Source: an uncultured Bacteroidota bacterium (GTDB lineage: Bacteria > Bacteroidota > Bacteroidia > Chitinophagales > Saprospiraceae). From it: a stretch of 24,007 nt of DNA. Location of the stretch: assembly GCA_937952445.1 (NCBI GenBank), contig CALGAA010000105.1, forward strand, positions 1 through 24,007. Reading direction: 5' to 3'. Under the pieces are notes generated by a model. The model saw only the letters and a program-made list of their open reading frames with translations. It did no database searches and had not been told where the DNA came from. This document shows positions 17,312 through 24,007 of this stretch, piece after piece. Every line of letters starts with the position of its first letter. Position 1 is the first letter of the stretch. Made by a program: the position numbers and the translations under genes.

Positions 17312-18682
17312 ATGAAAATCACAAAAATTGGTCAACCAACGGAGTTGGCCACCACTTTTTTGCAAAAATTAAAGCAAAGTACTGCCCTGTTTTCACAGTC
17401 TTCCCAATCTGCTGAACATGAAGTATGCCTGGTGAATTATTCAGAATCCATTTCAACGGAAGAACAAAGAACGATTGAAGAAATCATTGATCGTGGACTG
17501 TCCGTTCTTTTCCTTGAAAATGTGAAAGAAGAATACTTTCCCGGGAATTCACTTTTCGCCACGAATGCTGAAGTATGCATTATCAAGAGTGAATCACAAG
17601 GCAGGAAGCAACATATGTTGATGCTCGGAAACAAAGAACAGCCCTCCTTCCTGCCCACCGTCCGAGTCGATGAGGAATCAACTATGGAGGCCAGCGAAGA
17701 AGCGAAAGAAAAAATGAAGAAAGGACCCCTGTCCGATGAGGAACCAACGAAGGAATCGGTGGAAGTGGAGTCATTTATTGATATTCGGCATGCCGTGGAT
17801 TGGGTAGGGGGTGTATCCCTGAAAATGCAGGAAGATGTTCAGCAGGTCAATGCCTCGCTGATCACGGGATCTATTACGATTCAGGCACAGAACTACAGTA
17901 GTAATTTGAATGGAAAGCCTACTTCCGCGTCTGCGTATTATTCCTACGATGTCGAGTTAGCTGCTGTGGTATCTCCTAAAAGAAATAAAATCCTAAAAAT
18001 CACCAGTGTGAATTCTTATGTCAGCATCGTCAATGGATTGTCTGTGGACACAGAGAATGACAGGGGAGATGGTACCTACGAAGGCCGAATGTTGTTGTAT
18101 CCGGGAGATTACTATACGAGCAATAAAAATGAAATAAGCCTTCCGGCTGGATGGCGTATTATTAAGATCGCGCCTGAGACATTGAACAATGATAATAATT
18201 ATACCCACACGACAGGGTGGACCATCGGCGCAGAAGGCGGAGGTCAAATTTCGCAGGATCCCAGTGTGGCTGCGAATTTGTCCGCTTCCTATAACGCGAG
18301 CGAATCTTATTCCCAATCTTTTCAGGACTTTACCGTACTGAATCAATCCAATGCAGCTTATTGTGACTGGAGGTATGTATATACAAAGGTCTACCGCGAC
18401 TGGAAAAGTATTTTTTCTGACTGGATGGCCGATATTGAAAACTTCCCCGATCTGGCTAAATCGACCATGTACATGAAAAATGAAGTGGTGTATGAGGCGC
18501 CCGCTTCTGACAATTCACTACGAAGGTTTTGCAACGCTATTGGACATCAGACTTTATATGCTTTTTCGTATCTGACCTGGTATTTGGTTATCGAATATGG
18601 AGTCAGGTACAATATGGCCGATTGGCATTGGGATAACTTTAGCTTAAATATGGGGTCCGTCATTTTCCCGGAAGAAGCTTAA
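17312..18682 (+). CDS. Leukocidin/hemolysin-like beta-pore-forming toxin with unknown N-terminal domain
   Basis: 456 residues from ATG at 17312 (TTG at 17291 would add seven). The C-terminal part (about 160-450) has traits of leukocidin-type toxins. A conserved start segment YYSYDVELAAVVSPKRNKIL is at 209-228. A glycine/serine-rich alternating stretch, TGWTIGAEGGGQISQDPSVA followed by ANLSASYNASESYSQSFQDF (301-340), resembles the membrane-inserting stem. Aromatic rim-like segments follow (CDWRYVYTKVYRDWKSIFSDW, 351-371; YLTWYLVIEYGVRYNMADWHW, 420-440). Residues 1-110 form a separate alpha/beta-looking domain (HEVCLVNYSESISTEEQRTI...) joined by an acidic linker (about 120-155) that could be a protease-sensitive pro-region. 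No signal peptide is visible, unlike classical secreted toxins. Family placement rests on pattern resemblance, not an alignment. It stands alone between an AT-rich gap and a tRNA gene. Confidence 0.55.
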   Translation: MKITKIGQPTELATTFLQKLKQSTALFSQSSQSAEHEVCLVNYSESISTEEQRTIEEIIDRGLSVLFLENVKEEYFPGNSLFATNAEVCIIKSESQGRKQHMLMLGNKEQPSFLPTVRVDEESTMEASEEAKEKMKKGPLSDEEPTKESVEVESFIDIRHAVDWVGGVSLKMQEDVQQVNASLITGSITIQAQNYSSNLNGKPTSASAYYSYDVELAAVVSPKRNKILKITSVNSYVSIVNGLSVDTENDRGDGTYEGRMLLYPGDYYTSNKNEISLPAGWRIIKIAPETLNNDNNYTHTTGWTIGAEGGGQISQDPSVAANLSASYNASESYSQSFQDFTVLNQSNAAYCDWRYVYTKVYRDWKSIFSDWMADIENFPDLAKSTMYMKNEVVYEAPASDNSLRRFCNAIGHQTLYAFSYLTWYLVIEYGVRYNMADWHWDNFSLNMGSVIFPEEA

Positions 18683-18876
18683 TCCGCATTATACGTGGTT
18701 AGTTGGCGTGTGTTTATGAAATGTCGAGCCTCGGATAGGTAACATAGGAACGTGCTGGCCCCAATGATTTTGTAAGGTCACATAACTCTGCAACAAACTC
18801 AGGGAGTCGACCTTTGTGATTCTTCGATTTGGGGGATTGAAGTAGGAGGGGAATTTTAAAAGATGTCGTAAAAAGT

Positions 18877-18901
18877 ATCAGAATGATCCATATATTCTGA
18901 T
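18877..18901 (+). terminator. Hairpin between the toxin-like gene and the tRNA
   Basis: ATCAGAAT (18877-18884) pairs perfectly with ATTCTGAT (18894-18901) around a 9-base loop, about 195 bp beyond the stop codon. No T-run follows, so its role is uncertain. Confidence 0.25.
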
Positions 18902-18973
18902 CAGGTGTACACTTTTCAAAAGTAATAACAGCCGGAATTTAATAGTAGAGGCGAAGAAAGAAGAGTAAAAATG

Positions 18974-19047
18974 TGGTCCCACAAGGACTTGAACCTTGGA
19001 CCTACCGGTTATGAGCCGGTTGCTCTAACCAACTGAGCTATGGGACC
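18974..19047 (-). tRNA. tRNA with CAT anticodon (elongator Met type; Ile2 not excluded)
   Basis: 74 bases on the minus strand form a full cloverleaf. The acceptor arm is GGTCCCA/TGGGACC with discriminator A. The D-arm GCTC/GAGC has a nine-base loop. The anticodon stem ACCGG/CCGGT carries the loop CTCATAA, and the T-arm CAAGG/CCTTG has the TTCAAGT loop. The normal paired acceptor end excludes the initiator type, which has a mismatch at the first pair. A CAT anticodon may also belong to tRNA-Ile2, whose C is modified to lysidine, and sequence alone does not settle this here. CCA is not encoded. It lies 49 bases past the predicted ruvC terminator end, on the same strand. Confidence 0.95.
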
Positions 19048-19096
19048 CGCATTTCAAAATGGTAGGCAAATTTATGATATTTATATGGTTCAAAAC

Positions 19097-19122
19097 AAAA
19101 AAAACGGGTAAATTATTAACCG
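19097..19122 (-). terminator. Rho-independent terminator of ruvC
   Basis: On the minus strand CGGTTAATAATTTACCCG (19122 down to 19105) folds into a seven-position stem with one mismatch and a TAAT loop, followed at once by eight T (19104-19097). The stop codon of ruvC (19116-19118) is within the hairpin. Confidence 0.55.
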
Positions 19123-19658
19123 ATAATGCGGCCTGGGTTGGATTTGATGAAATCGTTCCAACTCCCGCCCTTATTGGACTGGAGATTGTTCTTTTGACCA
19201 TAATTCATACAGACAGCGACGGCCAGCGCATCCGTAGCATCCAGCGTCGTCGAGTCGAGGTTCTTTCCCAGTATAATCGAAAGCATCCCCGCCACTTTTT
19301 CTTTGGAAGCGTTCCCATTGCCTGTGATGGATTGTTTGATCCGCTTCGGTGAATATTCCTCCACCTCCAATCCCATGACGGAGGCAGCCGCAATGGCTAC
19401 ACCCTGGGCCCGTCCCAACTTGAGCATCGACTGGGGATTTTTACCATAAAAAGGGGCTTCGATGGCCATCGCTGTGGGGGAATACCGTTCGATCACGCTC
19501 TGAACCCGAAAGAAGATCTCCCGGAGTTTTTGTTGGTGATTGTCAAACTTGGCCAGCTTGATGATGCCCATGGTCAGCACGGTCATCAGATCGCCTTCAC
19601 ATTCTATGACGGCATATCCCGTAACGGTACTTCCCGGATCTACCCCAATAATTCGCAT
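19116..19658 (-). CDS. ruvC: Crossover junction endodeoxyribonuclease RuvC
   Basis: 180 residues from ATG at 19658. The RNase H-like fold opens with MRIIGVDPGSTVTGYAV; the four acidic metal ligands are Asp7, Glu67 (AIEAPFYGKN), Asp140 and Asp143 (DATDALAVAVC). SMLKLGRAQGVAIAAA and SPKRIKQSITGNGNASKEKV are classical RuvC segments that contact the Holliday junction. It resolves Holliday junctions made by RecA-dependent recombination, together with RuvAB, which is not in the window. The last 25 or so residues (QKNNLQSNKGGSWNDFIKSNPGRIIG) are a basic tail. The gene has an exact -7 box that overlaps a palindrome upstream, and a T-run terminator downstream. Confidence 0.95.
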   Translation of the reverse strand: MRIIGVDPGSTVTGYAVIECEGDLMTVLTMGIIKLAKFDNHQQKLREIFFRVQSVIERYSPTAMAIEAPFYGKNPQSMLKLGRAQGVAIAAASVMGLEVEEYSPKRIKQSITGNGNASKEKVAGMLSIILGKNLDSTTLDATDALAVAVCMNYGQKNNLQSNKGGSWNDFIKSNPGRIIG

Positions 19659-19662
19659 AAAT

Positions 19663-19893
19663 TTACATTTTAATTTGTCGGTACATCAAATGTACAGGAA
19701 AATATCGGAACGCACTTGAATTTGGCTGGAAGTCCTTGGTCAGGTAGGAAGGGATCTTCATCGAATTTAACAATAATTTTAGTAGATCGGTCTCTCGACA
19801 ATCGTTCGTACATTGATCCGGATCTTGATTTGCGATCGACACCCTCGGCGTGGTATGAGGGAGCGGGTAAATAATAATATGCTTCTCCACCAA
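19663..19893 (-). CDS. Possible short ORF immediately upstream of ruvC
   Basis: 76 codons from GTG at 19893, ending 4 bp before the ruvC ATG, a spacing typical of co-transcribed genes. The same frame is open further up to a TGA and there reads PGTFISNNAGKSQVITSLVE, including a GKS that recalls, but does not complete, a P-loop. A second minus-strand frame over the same bases also looks protein-like (KIIVKFDEDPFLPDQGLPAK), so this could be a decayed, frameshifted gene end rather than a real product. It conflicts with the promoter reading at 19681-19695. No family assigned. Confidence 0.22.
   Translation of the reverse strand: MVEKHIIIYPLPHTTPRVSIANQDPDQCTNDCRETDLLKLLLNSMKIPSYLTKDFQPNSSAFRYFPVHLMYRQIKM
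19681..19695 (-). promoter_or_regulatory. -7 box of ruvC inside a palindrome
   Basis: GTACAT-CAA-ATGTAC is a perfect 6-bp inverted repeat. On the minus strand it contains TACATTTG (19694 down to 19687), an exact TAnnTTTG match 28 bases before the ruvC ATG. A dimeric repressor binding here would cover the promoter; this is inference. Confidence 0.4.
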
Positions 19894-19968
19894 TGAAGTA
19901 ATTACTTGACTCTTACCTGCGTTATTGGAAATGAAAGTCCCCGGAAAAATTCAAAAGGACGACCTGGA

Positions 19969-20835
19969 ATGAGAACGTACAGATCATATCTATTACTTTT
20001 CCTCCTATCTTTTTTTCTTCCAAAAGAAGGTACAGAGCATGAGTATGTTCCGTCCAATGAAGACCACGCCGGAGAAATCGCCACAGCAGCGTTTAGTGAT
20101 TATTGCAGAGTCAACAACAATACCTTTCAGGATGGGGAATCTCTGACTTATAAAATTTATTACAACATCAATTTCATCTGGATCGGGGCCGGCACCGTCA
20201 CTTTTAAAATAGACCGAAGAGGGAATCAGTATTTTGCCGAAGCCGTCGGGCGGACATATGGCGGATACGACTGGATTTTTAAGGTACGCGATACTTTCCA
20301 GTCTGTACTTGATGCGTCCACACTTTTGCCCATCAAAAGCACCCGGGTGGTGAACGAAGGGAGTTATACCAAATACGATCAGGTCACGTACATGCGCAAT
20401 AGTCGAATGGCCGAGTCCGTCATGGGTAAAACCAGGCAATCTGCGGAATCGAAGGTCATTCTCATCGATCAATGTGTCCACGATATCTTATCCACGATGT
20501 ACGCCTTTCGGAATACCCCCATCTCCTCCCTGGAAAACCAATCCCAATACGAACTGGATATGCTACTCGACCGGAAAAAATACCCGATCACCCTGAATTA
20601 TAAAGGACCCGAAGATCAAACCAAAATTCGGGGGGTGGGCAATTTTGATACCTATTTGTTCGAGCCCAAATTGATCGTGGGCAATATATTTAAAGAGGAG
20701 AGCGGGATGAAAATATGGGTTTCACGGGATGCGAATAAAGTGCCCCTGATGATCGAATCCCCAATTTCAGTTGGGAAGATTAAAGCTATATTGATCGAAC
20801 ACAAAAACCTGAGGTACGAAACTTCAGGGTATTAA
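19969..20835 (+). CDS. DUF3108 family exported protein
   Basis: 288 residues from ATG at 19969; a TTG at 19906 would add 21 residues before the signal, which is unlikely. The N-terminus MRTYRSYLLLFLLSFFLPKEG is a signal peptide. The body matches DUF3108: GESLTYKIYYNINFIWIGAG near 59-78, then FKVRDTFQSVLDASTLLPIK, and the late IWVSRDANKVPLMIESPISV followed by GKIKAILIEHKNL. These proteins are periplasmic beta-rich domains, probably with a shallow barrel similar to lipoprotein-handling folds; their function is not established. It is divergent from ruvC across 310 bp and is followed after 120 bp by a DUF4230 gene on the same strand. Confidence 0.82.
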   Translation: MRTYRSYLLLFLLSFFLPKEGTEHEYVPSNEDHAGEIATAAFSDYCRVNNNTFQDGESLTYKIYYNINFIWIGAGTVTFKIDRRGNQYFAEAVGRTYGGYDWIFKVRDTFQSVLDASTLLPIKSTRVVNEGSYTKYDQVTYMRNSRMAESVMGKTRQSAESKVILIDQCVHDILSTMYAFRNTPISSLENQSQYELDMLLDRKKYPITLNYKGPEDQTKIRGVGNFDTYLFEPKLIVGNIFKEESGMKIWVSRDANKVPLMIESPISVGKIKAILIEHKNLRYETSGY

Positions 20836-20955
20836 TTAGCGTTGGTTCATTAGTACAAGATATAAAGGAGTGGTAGGTATGCGCCCGGTTGCCATGATAT
20901 TCTCCCACCTGGTATACCAAATATTCGCTACCATATTTGACACAATCCAATTTCT

Positions 20956-21543
20956 ATGAAAAATATACGCAACATTCTGCTAATCCTATTGTGCATTTTG
21001 CTCGTAGGAGGTATCATTGGAGGTCTTTCCTGGATCCGAAGTTTTGAAAATCGAAACGTTATCCAGCAAAGCGATATCATACTCAATCAGGTGCAGAATG
21101 TCCGCAAACTCATTACTGTAGAAGGCTATTTTACGGAAATTTACACCCACAAGGACTATTACAAATTTGACATCAGTCCGCTCCGGAAAAAAGCCCTCGT
21201 CCGCGTCAAAGCAAAAGCATCGGTCGGCGTCGATCTGGCCAATCTTCATCCCTGGACCAATCCGCAAACCAAAACGCTCCATATCCAACGATTCCCCCAG
21301 CCGGAGATTCTTTCGCTGGATCACCAGCTGGATTATTACGACATCACGGAAGGAACTTTTAATTATTTTACGACCACAGATTACAACGCGATCCACCAAA
21401 ATGCCCGGCAATTTATTGAGGACAAAATCATGGCGAGTGAAATGATGGGACAAGCCCGAAACCAAAGCCAGCTCATACTCGAGAGCATAACTACGCTGGT
21501 TGAAGGGATGGGGTGGCGTTTGGAAATCGAAGAAAGACCCTAA
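20956..21543 (+). CDS. DUF4230 membrane-anchored protein
   Basis: 195 residues. A single N-terminal membrane helix (about 5-27, NILLILLCILLVGGIIGGLS) is followed by a soluble domain. QNVRKLITVEGYFTEIYTH, the ISPLRKKALVRVKAKASVGV beta segment, then DLANLHPWTNPQTKTLHIQRFPQPEIL and a closing helical part (RQFIEDKIMASEMMGQARNQ; LESITTLVEGMGWRLEIE) are characteristic of DUF4230. Function is unknown; members sit at the cytoplasmic membrane with the domain outside. The preceding DUF3108 gene may share its transcript, but the 120-bp gap allows an independent promoter. Confidence 0.82.
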   Translation: MKNIRNILLILLCILLVGGIIGGLSWIRSFENRNVIQQSDIILNQVQNVRKLITVEGYFTEIYTHKDYYKFDISPLRKKALVRVKAKASVGVDLANLHPWTNPQTKTLHIQRFPQPEILSLDHQLDYYDITEGTFNYFTTTDYNAIHQNARQFIEDKIMASEMMGQARNQSQLILESITTLVEGMGWRLEIEERP

Positions 21544-21590
21544 TCAGGAGAAATGCGATACCACTTCCAAACCAGCTCCTTGTGGCATAT

Positions 21591-21598
21591 TAATTTTG
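21591..21598 (+). promoter_or_regulatory. Possible -7 box for the POT transporter gene
   Basis: TAATTTTG matches TAnnTTTG exactly. It lies 118 bases before the ATG at 21717, which would give an untranslated leader of about 110 bases. No regular -33 element is visible. Confidence 0.3.
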
Positions 21599-21716
21599 TA
21601 GTATTCACATTCGTTTATATCTTACGGTGTTCTTTTGGGATCCGTTCATTTCCCTGACCGATTTTCTGGTTTTAAGATGAGTGGAATCCACATTGTCAAT
21701 CAATCAGAAATCATTT

Positions 21717-23126
21717 ATGGCAAACACGGTGCAAGCTACTCAGAGGAAAGAAATTTTTGGCCACCCGGTCGGGTTGTACGTATTGTTTTTTACAGAGCTC
21801 TGGGAGCGATTCAGTTATTACGGCATGCGCGCGATCCTCGTGCTGTTTTTGGTGTCGTCTGCTAACGGCGACAACCCAGGGTGGGGTTGGGAGGATAGCC
21901 GGGCACTGAGCCTCTACGGTACTTACACCATGTTCGTTTATTTAATGTCCATTCCGGGAGGATTGGTGGCCGATAAATTGCTCGGTCAGCGGCGAACCGT
22001 GATGCTGGGTGGAGTATTGCTTGTTCTGGGGCACGGGATTTTGGCCGTTGAAGCCCCCTGGGCGTTTTATACCGGATTGACGTTGATCGTACTCGGTGTG
22101 GGGGGATTAAAACCCAACATCTCCACCATGGTTGGGGGATTGTATCCTCCGGGTGACGACCGAAGGGACAAAGGTTTTACCATATTCTATATCGGCATCA
22201 ACATTGGAGCGCTACTTTCCGCTTTGATTGTAGGGTACGTTGGTGAAAAAATAGGCTGGCATTATGGATTTGGATTGGCGGGTATCGGAATGTTTTTGGG
22301 CTTATTGGTGTACATTTTCGGTCAGAAATACCTCAGGGGTGTGGGGGAGTTTACCGGGAGTAAAGACAGTCCTGACTATGAGGCATCCAAACGACCGCTG
22401 ACGAAGGTGGAAAAGGATCGTATGAAAGTGATGTTCCTTTCGTTTTTGCTCATCATCGTATTCTGGGGGTCTTTTGAACAGGCCGGAGGTCTAATGAATC
22501 TGTATGCCGATCAGAAAACGGACCGCTTACTCGATTTGGGCTGGCTTGGCATGGGAATGTTTGAAGTACCTGCCTCCTGGTTTCAGAGCGTAAATGCCTT
22601 TTTCATTATTACTTTGGGTACGGCGGTAGCTGGGTTTTGGTATCGTCGAAATCACAAAGGAAAAGAGGCTTCATCGTTATTTAAAATGGCGATTGGGGTG
22701 ATTATTATGGGGTGGGGGTTTCTGTTTATGTCAGCGGCGAGTATGCAATATGAGTCGCAAGGGGCTTCGGCCATGTATTGGTTGATTATGGCTTATCTTT
22801 TCCATACCGTGGGAGAATTATGTGCCTCGCCCGTGGCCTTGTCATTCATCACCAAATTAGCTCCGATTAAATACGCGTCTTTTATGATGGGGGCTTATTT
22901 TGCGGCGTCCGGTCTGGGGAATAAGCTGGCAGGATTGCTCGGAGAAGCTTCTGCTTCCGCCGGGGAACTTCAGATCTTTACTGGAATTGCTGTGTTCTGT
23001 ACCCTGACAGGGGTGATTGTGCTGGTCATGCTCAAGCCGTTGAAACGGCTTACCCATGGGGCAGAGGAACTCAAGCAACCGGCTCTCGAGGAAGTTACAG
23101 AACCCGAACCAGGGGCTCAGCCTTAA
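21717..23126 (+). CDS. POT/PTR2 family proton-coupled oligopeptide symporter
   Basis: 469 residues from ATG at 21717; GTG at 21681 would add twelve residues that are not family-like. The proton-coupling motif ELWERFSYYG is at 27-36 (ExxERFxYYG), GGLVADKLLGQRR at 81-93, GVGGLKPNISTMVGGLY at 127-143 and FYIGINIG at 157-164 (the FYxxINxG signature). Twelve or more membrane helices cover most of the chain; SFEQAGGLMNLYAD and the GELCASPVALSFITKLAP helix near 380-400 fit the second half. Members import di- and tripeptides with protons across the inner membrane. The C-terminus ends in a short acidic tail. It follows the DUF4230 gene after 173 bp and no peptidase gene is adjacent. Confidence 0.93.
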   Translation: MANTVQATQRKEIFGHPVGLYVLFFTELWERFSYYGMRAILVLFLVSSANGDNPGWGWEDSRALSLYGTYTMFVYLMSIPGGLVADKLLGQRRTVMLGGVLLVLGHGILAVEAPWAFYTGLTLIVLGVGGLKPNISTMVGGLYPPGDDRRDKGFTIFYIGINIGALLSALIVGYVGEKIGWHYGFGLAGIGMFLGLLVYIFGQKYLRGVGEFTGSKDSPDYEASKRPLTKVEKDRMKVMFLSFLLIIVFWGSFEQAGGLMNLYADQKTDRLLDLGWLGMGMFEVPASWFQSVNAFFIITLGTAVAGFWYRRNHKGKEASSLFKMAIGVIIMGWGFLFMSAASMQYESQGASAMYWLIMAYLFHTVGELCASPVALSFITKLAPIKYASFMMGAYFAASGLGNKLAGLLGEASASAGELQIFTGIAVFCTLTGVIVLVMLKPLKRLTHGAEELKQPALEEVTEPEPGAQP

Positions 23127-23350
23127 TCCACCGATTTCAAATGTGCAGATTAAATTTTGAAGGTTTTTCTCCTGCCGGATGGAATAAGTTAAAAAGCAAC
23201 TCAAGGTGTTACACACCGTGGACTGGCTGCGTTAATTTTGTACTGTCCTTTCTACTGTAAGGGTCGGGGTTGAATTCAAGCATAATCTGGATTGTCCTGC
23301 TCCGCATACATAGACTAAAACCTTGTCGTCGTATATATAATGGCTGCAGG

Positions 23351-23549
23351 TCATTCGAAAGTATTTACAATAATCTGAATCATATTGCCCCCTTGGATTT
23401 CCAGAACCAGGTTATGCTGATCCCCGGATTCCAATGGATATGATTGGAATTTAGGTGAAAATTCCAGGATGAATGTTGTCCAAGCCGGATTATGTCCCTT
23501 CCCCCGGCCCCCGATCGGGGAGTTCCAGTTCGTCTAATCAGGGTCTGCT
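23351..23549 (-). pseudogene. Possible decayed gene fragment
   Basis: A minus-strand frame ending in TGA at 23351-23353 encodes a natural-looking stretch, GHNPAWTTFILEFSPKFQSY followed by PLESGDQHNLVLEIQGGN and MIQIIVNTFE. It has no start codon and is closed upstream by a TAG near 23543. A second frame just upstream (RLGVSVLYNHEQTLIRRTGT) also looks coding, as if a frameshift separates them. Both parts together would be the end of an exported protein of unknown type; the fragment is not recognised. Confidence 0.3.
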
Positions 23550-23754
23550 CGTGATTATATAACACACTGACACCTAGTCTGATATCTGGCGATTAAGCAT
23601 GATTTAATACAAAGGAATTTGGATATGTTTGCCACACCTTTGCAACAGGTTCATTAAACCTCACACATCAGCTTAAAATTGGAGAATTTTGCAGCTCTAT
23701 CCATATGAACTTCCAGGATTCCTAATTTTCTTTCTTGAGATTGATTTTGATTTC

Positions 23755-23843
23755 CATCGTCCTTTCAGGACTCAGTACTTGCTTTGATCCCCTTCGATGG
23801 GTTGAAACCCATCGCTTTACCATCATCGTCCTTTCAGGACTCA
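23755..23843. repeat. REP-like cluster of three hairpins
   Basis: A 20-base unit CATCGTCCTTTCAGGACTCA occurs at 23755-23774 and 23824-23843; its core GTCCT-TTC-AGGAC is a perfect 5-bp stem. Between them, CGATGGGTTGAAACCCATCG at 23795-23814 is a perfect 9-bp inverted repeat. The symmetric A-B-A layout is that of REP/BIME elements mobilised by RAYT (TnpA-REP) transposases. No such transposase gene is in the window. Confidence 0.7.
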
Positions 23844-23902
23844 CCGTACATCATTATTTTCGGGGATTAATTTCTGAATTTATTAGCGGACTCTATATAT
23901 AT

Positions 23903-24007
23903 ATTGTCTACTTACTCCCCACTAAGACCCAGCAGGGCCTCTTCCATCATGATTTAGCCCCCCTCGCATTTCCATTCCCCTATGCATTGTCTACCTTCTC
24001 CCCACTA
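23903..24007. repeat. 22-base direct repeat, 83-base period, running off the window
   Basis: ATTGTCTACTTACTCCCCAC (first 20 bases) at 23903-23924 recurs at 23986-24007 with two mismatches over 22 bases (C-T-T-A changed to C-C-T-T in the middle). The period is 83 bases and the second copy ends exactly at the window edge, so more units may follow. The strand is C/T-rich throughout. Neither repeat length nor spacing suits a CRISPR. Confidence 0.5.

Larger units (their letters stand above)
23127..24007. other. Long stretch without an intact gene
   Basis: No full-length gene is visible on either strand. It holds a small GGTGT-TAC-ACACC hairpin at 23206-23218 (a weak terminator candidate for the POT gene), an isolated TAATTTTG at 23233-23240 with no ORF after it, a possible gene fragment near 23351-23549, REP-like hairpins at 23755-23843 and a direct repeat at 23903-24007. 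Confidence 0.5.

Noticed and set aside
16589..18973. Attachment site made by tRNA 3'-end duplication
   Set aside because: I looked for a copy of the tRNA 3' end (TGGTCCCACAAGG on this strand) in the AT-rich gap and found none.
23903..24007. CRISPR array
   Set aside because: Only two repeat copies, imperfect, with an 83-base period; spacer-like distances of 30-40 bases and cas genes are missing.

Overview
The window looks like chromosomal DNA of a Bacteroidota bacterium, most likely from the Saprospiria/Chitinophagia side. The evidence is a uppS-bamA pair with Bacteroidota-type residues, a RicT homologue with Cys-rich N-terminus and basic tail, DUF3108 and DUF4230 proteins, Tat-exported Gfo/Idh/MocA oxidoreductases, and several exact TAnnTTTG (-7) boxes just upstream of start codons. 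The lineage is inferred from protein character only; no rRNA is present.

Layout. 1-1312 (-): 3'-truncated GH109-type, Tat-exported oxidoreductase/glycosidase. 1464-4841 (-): uppS then bamA (cell-envelope synthesis and outer-membrane assembly). 5047-6795 (+): small lipoprotein, then a WecA-type polyprenyl-phosphate sugar-phosphate transferase. 6801-6872: short interspersed repeat. 6903-7880 (-): AT-rich accessory patch with a small membrane protein overlapped by a broken lipoprotein gene. 8053-8460 (-): QueD/PTPS-like enzyme. 8620-12392 (+): tight run holB-ricT-lpdA. 12393-12913: gene-poor stretch with nested inverted repeats before a 35-codon membrane ORF. 13077-15250 (+): AI-2E family transporter with a strong hairpin at its stop codon, then an exported MsrA. 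15293-16588 (-): second Tat-exported Gfo/Idh/MocA protein. 16589-18973: AT-rich region with a possible transposase relic and a 456-aa protein resembling leukocidin/hemolysin-type beta-pore-forming toxins in its C-terminal half. 18974-19658 (-): tRNA(CAT) and ruvC. 19969-23126 (+): DUF3108 protein, DUF4230 protein and a POT-family peptide/H+ symporter. 23127-24007: no intact gene, but a possible decayed coding fragment, REP-like hairpins and a direct repeat running to the window edge.

Most of the window is housekeeping: envelope (uppS, bamA, wecA-like), DNA replication and repair (holB, ruvC), redox and stress (lpdA, msrA), pterin/queuosine metabolism and peptide uptake. The most interesting parts are accessory: the leukocidin-like protein at 17312-18682, which lacks a recognisable signal peptide and carries an N-terminal extension I cannot identify, and the lipoprotein/membrane-protein pair at 6903-7880, whose first gene seems inactivated by a start-region frameshift and an internal in-frame stop.
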